Of a DNA stretch of 64,000 nt, positions 56,359-64,000 are shown one piece after another (positions within the stretch are counted from its first letter, which is position 1; every line of letters starts with the position of its first letter). The position numbers were made by a program, and so were the translations under genes. The notes below the pieces were generated by a model, which was given only the letters and a program-made list of their open reading frames with translations, was not told the origin of the DNA and searched no databases. Source of the stretch: Macrophomina tecta (lineage: Eukaryota > Ascomycota > Dothideomycetes > Botryosphaeriales > Botryosphaeriaceae); the NCBI GenBank assembly GCA_024180945.1, contig JAKSGN010000003.1, forward strand, positions 2,666,001-2,730,000, given 5' to 3'.

Positions 56359-57495
56359 TCACTCGTTCTGCCAGCCCTTTCCCAGGGTCTCGGCAACTTT
56401 GCTGTCGCTCCAATACCAGAGGTTCTTTTGCAGGTTCTTATCCTCTGCCACTGTGCTCGTCTTCTCTTCCTGCGCAATCGGCACAAAATACTTACCCTTC
56501 ACTCCCTTCGAGACAATATCAGGGCTTGTTGCCAGATACATGGCTGTAGTTGCCGCATCCTCAGGCTTCTGACCGGTATATTGGAAGACAGTCTTGAAGG
56601 CGCTGCCAGCAGCATTGCCAAGCATATCTTTCCAGGCGTCAAAAGCGTCGGTGGGTATGTTTCCAGGGTGAAACGAGTTCACGTAGACGTTGGAGACGCC
56701 CTTTTTGTCCAGGCGCTTGGCCAACTCACGAACGAAAAGGACATTGGCGAGCTTACTGCGAGCATACCTCCAATTGGTGTCCAAAAGAGCCGGGTACTTG
56801 GTGGGGGTGGGAGAGGTGAGAAGCGAGAGATCCAGCTCCATGCAAAACATGTGCATCATGGACGAAACAGCCAGGATGCGGGCGTCGCCGTGCTCGGCGG
56901 CAGTTTGCTCGACGAGGGGAAGCAGCAGATTGGTCAAGACGAAGTGGCCAAGATGGTTGGCGGCGAAAAGGGATTCGACGCCCTGAGCCGAGAGCTGATA
57001 GTTGGGTGAGAGATACAGGGCGGCTGAGCGGCGGCGTTAGTGAGACGGGGCTGACTGCATGCAGACAGGCAAAACAAAACAGTATGTACCATTCAGAATG
57101 AGGATATCCAGCCTGGCGAGTTGTTTCAATAAGGTCTGGACGCACTGATGCACGGCGGCCACATCAGCCAGGTCGCAGCGAATAAACTCGGCGCGCCGAG
57201 CGAGATCATCGTCAGACAAGGCGTGTTTCCGTGACCACTCGGCCTTGGCCTCGGAGAACCTGGCCTCGGATCTGGCGAGCACGTAAACCTTGGCGACGTC
57301 GTGCAGAAGGAGCTGGGCGCAGAACTCGCGACCAATGCCGGCTGATCCGCCTGTGACGACGGCAACCTTGCCGGACACGTCAGGCACGTCGGACAGACTG
57401 AAGTTTCGGGTTGTTATTGCGCCGGCCATTCTCAGTAGGGCCAGCGGATTGGTGGTTGGGAGGTGGGCGACGGGGTTGAAGATAAGAGAGGACAT
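56359..57495 (-). CDS. short-chain dehydrogenase/reductase
   Basis: NAD(P)-dependent oxidoreductase of the SDR superfamily, about 356 residues from exons 57090-57495 and 56359-57023 (66-nt intron). Marks are TGGSAGIG (48-55), the NAA motif made across the splice (LILNAALYL, 135-137), AVSS (187-190) and the Tyr222/Lys226 pair in YARSK; NSFHPGNIPTD follows. The layout with a Met-rich N-terminal extension of about 40 residues resembles retinol-dehydrogenase-like fungal SDRs. I chose the Met at 57495 (cactATGTCC); an upstream Met at 57552 and a downstream one at 57429 are alternatives. The substrate is unknown. Confidence 0.9.
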
Positions 57496-59152
57496 AGTGA
57501 CGGCATGCGGTGCTGGAGGTGTCGTCGGTGGAGGTGAGTTGGCGGGGTGCAAGCACCGGCGGGCGGCAGGCAGGGCCGAGTGATGTCACGGGTGCTTCAC
57601 GTGCAGGGCAGCCCCAGCCGCAGCCCCAGGCACCGCTCCGCAACCCGCCTGCTGCTCAACGCCATGTGTCCGCCCCAACGCCCTCGTGTCTCCCGTCCAC
57701 GTCTGTGGCCTGCGTGTCTCGTGCTGACTGGAACCCGCCGCTGCAGTTTCCCTAGCCGCGCAGCGAGCATGTTTCGACGCGCATGCCGTGCCATGTGAGC
57801 TGACTCGTCCCATGCTACTCTGGCTTTTGCCTCGCGGCCGCAACGGCTGCTTCCTTTTCCCCGTCGGGCGGGCCCTGGATCCCGCAGCTGCTGTCGGCAG
57901 ATGGAGCAGGCGCAAGGAAGACCGCGTCTGGACTCGACTTTTGCGCTCAGCGGTTCATGGCGGCGTCATGGGCGTGGGGCTGCACGGAGGCTACCGAACC
58001 AACGACGCCGGGTGGTGGTGAAAAGTCTGCGCTTGGCCGGTGAGGAAGACGAATCGTTGAAGAGGGGAGGAAGGGATGCGCCGCGCCGTTCGGGAGCCCC
58101 AGGCCGTCAGCCCTTGGCCGGCCTGTCATGGTGGACTCCAGCCCTGCCGCTCGCGCCTCCAGATTTGCAGATGCATCAAGACAGCATTACCCTATCGATA
58201 CCGCGCCGCCAATGGCACCCAAGGGAAAATGCTCCACTCTCATCATCGCCTTCGAGAAGATGCAACCCTCAGCCCTCGTCACATCGCTCTCGCCGGAGCA
58301 CGCCCGCCCGCGAGCCCACTCCCGGCCCGCCAGCCATGCAGTCGTGTGCCTGCAGCCCGCCTGTAACCCGCTGACGACGGCACTGCTCGTGTGGCCGGTT
58401 GGGGCGACTCAGGCGCGCCTTGTTGGCGGCGGCTGCTGTCGCGTTGGCTGCTGGGTTCGGGCCACCCGTTCCTGTCGATCCTCACGCCGCGGCGGAGAGC
58501 CGTTGCGTCTTGGGATGCTGGGCGCGCGCGCGCGCGGACGGCCGGCTCAGCATTGGCATGGGCGGGACGATCGCCTGCGCGGTCTTGTCACGCTGCGCCT
58601 GGGCACGCACGCAGCGCGCAGGCACAGGCGCCGGCCGCTCGACGGGCTGGGTCGAGGCCGCGCAGGCATGGAGGAAAAAGCTGAAATGAGCCGTCCTCAC
58701 AGACCGGGCGCTTGTCAGGGGGCCCAGTCAGCATGCAGCTCGATTAAGAAGCCCGGGCGGCGCTCCAGGCACGCATGCGCCCCCATTGGCCCGCCCAAGC
58801 CACCACACCTCCACCCATGCTCGTCGGCGATGCTCGATTTTGAGCCTGCCCGCTAGCCCTCGTTATTCGCCGGCGCCGCTCGACCCCTAACCTAGTGCAA
58901 AGACGTGCGCTTCCTTGTTATTTCATAAACCGCGCACCGCCCGTCTTCCTTGCCGGCCCTCATCCGTCTCCACGTTGCTGTCTGTTTGCTTCCAAGCTGG
59001 GTCTTGCACACACTCCTTTGGCTCTCTAGCTGCTTTCCAAGGCTTCCGGCACACACTCCCTTTGCAGACACGGTGACCCTTTATCCTTTCCTCACTTCCC
59101 AGCCAACCCACTTCTCACACACGACACCACTTCACCTCGACACCACTTAGTC
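57496..59152. other. divergent promoter region, GC-rich
   Basis: Upstream of the SDR (-) and the BYS1-like gene (+). It carries several long chance frames (for example 58128-58856, +) with no domain. The leader of the BYS1-like gene is C/T/A-rich. Confidence 0.5.
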
Positions 59153-60016
59153 ATGCAGCCAATTACCGTCTCCGCCGCTCTGCTGGCCGCCCTCCCGGCC
59201 GTCATGGCCACCGGCAAGGCCATCGTCATCAACAACTGCGACGAGGACGTCAACGTCTGGACCGCCGACACCGAGCGCGGCCAGCTGGGTCCCGAGACCA
59301 TCAAAGGCAGCGGCGGCAAGTGGTCCGAGACCTACTACATGGTCGGTGACGGTAGCTCCTCCAACGGCGGTGTATCCATCAAGCTTTCCACCACCGACTC
59401 TTGCGAGGGCCCCATCACCCAGTACGAGTACACTTACAGCTCTTCGGGCACGCCTAATCTCTGGTACGATATCTCCAACGTCAACTGCAAGGGTGACGCG
59501 TGCCCCTTCTACACCGGTGGCTTCTACCTTGATGCCGACATCTCGGTCGACTGCGGTCCTCTGACGTTCCTCTGCGACGCCGTCTACAACCTCTGGAACG
59601 ACGACAAGGCCACCCACGGTACCGAGGCTACCAAGGACACCACTCTCTACCTGTGCGGCAAGGACGGTTCGTCGTCGTCTGTCGAGATCTCCACCGAGAA
59701 GTCTTCTTCTACCGCCTGGACCTCTTCCTTCTCGACCAGCATCGAGATCACGCCCACGTCGACCTACGTCGCGCCGTCTTCGACCCAGACCCCCACGACT
59801 CTGATCACTTCGACCCCGGCCGCGCAGGTGCAGGTGGAAAGCTTCGTCGGCAGCGACGACACGGAGGAAGAGGGTGGCAACATTGTCACCGAGATTGTCA
59901 CTGCGTACGCGACTGCCGTTGTCACCCAGTGGCAGAAGCGCGAGCCCACTGCGCTGCCTCACGCGCACCACAGGCGCGAGCACCGCCACCACGGCCACCC
60001 GCATATGCGCAAGTAG
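59153..60016 (+). CDS. secreted BYS1/thaumatin-like protein with His-rich tail
   Basis: Secreted or wall-associated protein of 287 residues, single exon. The signal peptide is MQPITVSAALLAALPAVMAT. The next 155 residues match the fungal BYS1 (Blastomyces yeast-phase-specific, thaumatin-like) domain: KAIVINNCDEDVNVWTAD, GGVSIKLSTTDSCEGPITQY, NLWYDISNVNCKGDACPFY, and Cys pairs to TTLYLCG. A Ser/Thr-rich stalk (about 177-235, likely O-glycosylated) follows, then VTEIVTAYATAVVTQW. A Lys-Arg pair at 262-263 is a plausible Kex2 site. After it come 24 residues with eight His and five basic residues (PHAHHRREHRHHGHPHMRK). No GPI signal is visible. The domain's role is unclear; some relatives are surface antigens. 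Confidence 0.87.
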   Translation: MQPITVSAALLAALPAVMATGKAIVINNCDEDVNVWTADTERGQLGPETIKGSGGKWSETYYMVGDGSSSNGGVSIKLSTTDSCEGPITQYEYTYSSSGTPNLWYDISNVNCKGDACPFYTGGFYLDADISVDCGPLTFLCDAVYNLWNDDKATHGTEATKDTTLYLCGKDGSSSSVEISTEKSSSTAWTSSFSTSIEITPTSTYVAPSSTQTPTTLITSTPAAQVQVESFVGSDDTEEEGGNIVTEIVTAYATAVVTQWQKREPTALPHAHHRREHRHHGHPHMRK

Positions 60017-63000
60017 ACGGGCGTAGGATGAATTGCATTTCTTTGGGGAATTTCTATTCTAGCTTCACTCCTCCGGCGCGCGACAAGGATGGACCAGATG
60101 ACTGGTGGAGTACAAACAAATCGCATTCGTCACTCCGGACCCAGGCCCAGGCCTTTTGCGTCGGCCCGGGGCGCGGAGGTTCACTTCTTGTCAATAGCGG
60201 CCATTTAACTGGGTAGAGAGCGTTTTCGGAACAATTGGAGGCGATTTTACCAGATTCTTCTGTCACGATGCCATGACTCTTTTTTCTCTTCAGCAACATA
60301 TACCTTTTTCCTGGGGCCCAGCGGGGACGCAGTCGGTGCCGGCTTGGTGGTATATACCTATCAGTGCTAGTCGTAAATTACAATCATTCACCGTCAACGG
60401 GGCTTCTTCCTTATCGTGAAATCGGCATATCTGCATGCACGGCGCGGATCGGCAGTGCGTCGCGACACTGCGGCTCCAAATTAGACTATTCTGCGCGGTT
60501 CGTACGACATGAGCGGCGGGGTGAGATGCAGACGTAGGCTGCTGACGACAGCGGTCCACGCACGAGCTTCGCCACCAGCGCGCAGCGGGGGTGGGCGGCG
60601 CGGAGGTGGTCACCCTGCTGACGCCCCCGGCACGCGCTGGGAGACAGAAAATTAGTGTTGGCAAGTTGGAGAGACAGGCAGGCTGGGTGGTCCTGAATTG
60701 GTTTCACGACACGCTTCTAGAAACGTGCCAAAGACGGGCCGGAGGGCGCAGAGACAAGCAGCATCCAATGCCGCTGGGCATCCGTGACCCGGCGCAGCTT
60801 GGGAAGCTTCGCGCTCTCGTCGGCTGGCCGCTCACGTCGCAGCCACCAGCGTCGCCTGCTCTCCAGAAATTAAACGCCGGCGATCGCCCACGAATCGAGG
60901 CGGGCGAGTCAGGCGGCGCAGCCCGAAGGGGGAAGTGCGCTGAGCGAACAGAGGGAACTGCGACCGCAACTCGTCCCGCGCACTCTCGCCCAATCTCCGC
61001 GCCCACAGCCCGTCATCGAACCAGCTTGCCCTTTCAACACCTGCAACTGCTAATTTTGGCCTCATCCAGCCTGCCTACGCCGCCTCGCTGCCCTCTTGCG
61101 GCCCTCGGGAACGCGCCTCAGGCTCTGAGCGCCGTCTTCCAGAATTGCTGTTAACACGGCCCGTTCACCAAGCACACCCGCGCGCGTCACGTCTTTTGCT
61201 TGGCGCCGCCAGACGTTACGAGACCACGGTTCGGCGTCGAGCACGAGTGTCTGTGGCTGGCGAGCGAGCCCCTCTGTCGCCCTCCGCCGCCGTCGAATCC
61301 TGCACTCCGCGCCCCCCTCCTCTCTCTCCCCTTCGCGCACTCCTGGCCAGCCACCTCATCACCGCTGCCTCCTGCTTTCCCAAGGCCTTTCGCACGCTTG
61401 TCCGGTCGCCACGACTTCCGCTTTTTCGCGTCCCCGGCCCAGAGCATGGGACGAAATACCAAAATAATAACGTTGGCAGCAAGCGCCCCCAGCGGCCATG
61501 CTACCCGTCGCCCTGGGGATTGGGTGATTAATAAGAGCATGGATCAGACCCGGCACTATTTAGAGGATGGACCCAGCGCCCGCACGCGCGACACCGCCTT
61601 TGCGCCGCGGTTGGTCGGCACATCGCCTGATGCGAAGACGCCCAGAGAAGGGGAGGACGAAGCGTCCTCAGCCCTCCCACCCGGATGAGCAGGACCCTTT
61701 TCCCTCCCCCGCGAACGACTGGCTGCCGGTGACGTCGATCGCGCCTATCATTGTCTTTGCGCTATGGGGCGGAAGACGCTGGCTCCTCTTTCTCCTCGTG
61801 TTCTTTCCTGCGGGGACCACTCTGCGCGAGTTGATCGCAATCGCCCATCCCCCAGCAAACCCAAGTGTGTGTGTGTTCGTTCCGGCTGTGAGTTATGCTC
61901 AGGGGATGCTTGCACGCGGAGATACCGCCGCCGTTGTTCGCCAGACCGCCGCCTGCCAAGCTCTAGCTACGTACAATACATACGTACTCAGGACCCAAAA
62001 TGCTCTGACCGCTACGTCAGCCGCCACCAAGCCATCACAGACCGCACAGCCACAGGAGAAAAAGATGACGGTGGCCGGGAAGCTGCGCGCCAAGACCGCT
62101 GCTTCCGCCCTTGTTCGACGCCTTCTTGTGGGGCCGCGACGGCAGCCACTGCGATGCCGGTGCCATGCCGTGCGCTCTGCCTTCTCTTCTGCTCCCGGCC
62201 TGCCCGGGCCTTCGAAATCGACCGATGCCGACCGATGCGCCGGTCAGGCAAGCATTGGTACACACAAATGCGTTTCATGCTCCAGAGGGCAACTTCCGTG
62301 CTCCTCCCTTCGCTTCCGTCGATGCACACTCCCAGCCCGTATAGCCGGCTCCCCCTTCTCTCCCATGTCCGTGTCTGCTGAGAGGGATACAACCTCACAT
62401 GAATCAAGGCCCAGCCGCTTGCCGCTTTGGCCCGTCTGCGCCTGCGGAGACATGTTGATCTCTGTGTTTTTGAGAATGTTTTTTTAGTCTTCTATGAGAC
62501 CTTCTCTTGGCTTCCAAGGCTTCTATAGTAAGGGGTTCGCGGATTGCGGTCGAGGCGAGGTCCGGGGCGAGGCTTGGCTGCGCCCTTGTTTCGCCTGCGA
62601 ATATTTCTCTCTAATTTTGATAGTTGTGGAGGCGTTGGGTTTTGCCGTTCGAGACTTGGATGAGGCAGACGGGAAGGCCCGTCGTCCGCACTTTACTTAT
62701 CATTCGGCTGGGCAAATTGGCTGCCCTTTTTTTTTTTTTTTTTCCCCGAGAGCTCTTGGCCGACTGATGGTAAGTATTAGTGGGTCTTTTATCGCTATAG
62801 AGTATGTGGGGCTTATGACTTGGATGTTGGGTTTGATTGCAGATTGTTGCGCGGCTGCCGAGTACGACGGGGGTTGTGGTGCGAAGGTAGGTGCTCAGAG
62901 TGTTTGGAGCTTTTGGGTAATGGTTGGCTGCCTTGTTTGTTTGCACGATCTGTCTACTCGTTGCGCTTCTTGGGGACACGAAGGATGAAGAAGTGACAGC

Positions 63001-63389
63001 TGAATCAAGCACTACAGCTGGAAGGACCTCTTGCTCACGAGTATAGTCACCGTGACCAAGAATCAAGCCGTTGAACGAATCCCGGCCTTCCATGCGCCAT
63101 CATATAGGGCCGGGCTCGAAGTAGCGGAGTCTTCACTGGACAATGTTACTGATAGCCATTCAATACTTGTACTGTGTGCAAGTATTGACTCCGTTAGTGA
63201 GCTTCAGTAGGGATATAATTATCTCATCGATACTGTTGGCGGGAAAGTAGCAATTATTCAGACGTATATATCCAGAGAGAATGGTGATACTTCAATTGAC
63301 CGTTGTTTCTACTTCCATGAAGTCTAGTATCGTCAGCCAAGGCTCAATCGTATCACGCCACGCCAACGAGAAGAGCTGCGCAGGCGACC
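60017..63389. other. no identified gene
   Basis: Long GC-rich tract downstream of the BYS1-like gene. The longest frame (61567-62487, +, 306 codons) has no recognisable domain and reads like chance GC-rich sequence. T17 at 62727-62743. Confidence 0.45.
62727..62743. repeat. poly-T tract (T17)
   Basis: Homopolymer seen directly. Confidence 0.95.
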
Positions 63390-63956
63390 TCACCTAACCT
63401 TCCCTTTGTGAGCATAACAAGTCCAGCCTCCGACCCCTCGAGCTGATCGAGCACTCTCCGAACCACCCCCGTGATTGAAGTCTGCAATCCCTCCAACATC
63501 GAGGGAAGCAAGGACCGCAGCACTCACCTCCCGCCCCCGCCCCCACCCAGCCGCATACGTGGCCAACGTGATCGACACCACATCCAGCGGAGCGTTGCGG
63601 TTCATGGCACGCTCGCAAAGGCACCTGCATAACCCCTGCGCCCTGCCCTTCGCCCACATCTCCTTCCTCGCCTCCCCCATGCACCATGTCCACAGCATCA
63701 TGCCCTGGTCGAGCAGCCTGTCGCTCCCACACGCCTCTTACCTCGCCCTGGCCATCCTCGCGGCGACGTCGATCTAGAATATGGCGGCCCGGGACGGCCG
63801 GCTGAGGCTGGGAGTGGAAGTGGTGGTGCGGGGGTTGCTCTGCTGCAGTTCTGTTGATGTCGAAGAAGAGAAGGAGGGCGCGGAAGCGGAAGAGAAGGGG
63901 GAGGGGCCGGCGGTGGAGTCTGGTCGCGGGATGAGGAGTCTGTAGACGTGGTGCAT
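63390..63956 (-). other. possible coding segment at window edge
   Basis: On the minus strand, LLDQGMMLWTWCMGEARKE, then LDVVSITLATYAAGWGRGRE followed by a good donor (gtgagt), then VVRRVLDQLEGSEAGLVML, look like exons of one protein. The upstream frame is broken by TAG and TAA, so the 5' part, the intron positions or the gene itself are uncertain, and it may continue past the window end. I do not recognise a family. Confidence 0.25.
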
Positions 63957-64000
63957 ATGGCGCGGGTGGGCGCTGGCCAGGCGGCCGGGCTGCTGGTCGT

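Noticed and set aside
58128..58856. 242-codon plus frame upstream of the BYS1-like gene
   Set aside because: Arg/Cys/Ala-rich chance frame, overlapping other equally long frames, no domain.
61567..62487. 306-codon plus frame
   Set aside because: No domain, mixed composition, crosses simple-sequence patches; reads like chance in GC-rich DNA. Transcript evidence would change this.
1..64000. CRISPR arrays, bacterial operons, ribosomal RNA, telomere repeats
   Set aside because: No spaced direct-repeat arrays, no rRNA blocks and no TTAGGG arrays; gene structure is fungal throughout.

Overview
The window is nuclear DNA of a filamentous ascomycete (Pezizomycotina). The evidence is short GT..AG introns (mostly 50-120 nt) in most genes, two intron-containing nuclear tRNA genes, and fungus-restricted families: RTA1, UstYa/DUF3328, BYS1, 2EXR, DUF4238, PigL_N and Dal5-type MFS. 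Dothideomycetes is my best guess at class, from family content only. Genes are monocistronic, on both strands, GC-rich, and separated by long spacers full of poly-T/poly-C tracts and microsatellites. I see no compact metabolic cluster.

Left part (1-25.7 kb): an RTA1-like membrane protein (-), a relic of a drug transporter, an intact DHA2-type MFS transporter (-) divergent from an SDR oxidoreductase (+), an Lsb1/Pin3-like SH3 protein (+), a UstYa-like protein with altered histidine motifs (-), tRNA-Glu(UUC) with an intron (-), an unrecognised decayed gene (-), a 2EXR/F-box-like protein (-), a Dal5-type anion transporter (+) and a small secreted DUF7888-like protein (-).

Middle part (25.7-50.6 kb): a DUF4238 pseudogene with two frameshifts and an in-frame stop (-), a secreted GH43 glycosidase (+) convergent with an aldo-keto reductase (-), a 37-residue eight-cysteine protein (+), an HSL-type alpha/beta hydrolase (+), a 936-residue ankyrin protein with a STAND-type N-terminal domain (-), L-galactonate dehydratase (-) divergent from a Cue1-like ER ubiquitin factor (+), a Nudix hydrolase (-), tRNA-Arg(CCU) with an intron (-), histidinol-phosphatase (+) and a six-exon FKBP12 gene with a 21-nt microexon (+).

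Right part (50.6-64 kb): a complete hAT transposon of 2,725 bp with terminal inverted repeats, a perfect 8-bp target duplication and an open transposase; a gene-poor tract with a possible older hAT relic; an SDR (-); and a secreted BYS1/thaumatin-like protein whose last 24 residues follow a Lys-Arg site and are histidine-rich. The last 4 kb holds no gene I can identify.

Functionally this is a mix of housekeeping (FKBP12, His2, Cue1, tRNAs), nutrient use (GH43, L-galactonate dehydratase, Dal5 permease), detoxification or secondary metabolism (two SDRs, AKR, hydrolase, DHA2, RTA1, UstYa-like) and surface or secreted proteins. The observations most worth checking are the intact hAT element, the His-rich secreted tail, the UstYa-like protein with substituted histidines, and the small cysteine-rich protein. 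Splice sites were chosen by eye from GT/AG signals and reading-frame continuity, not from transcripts.
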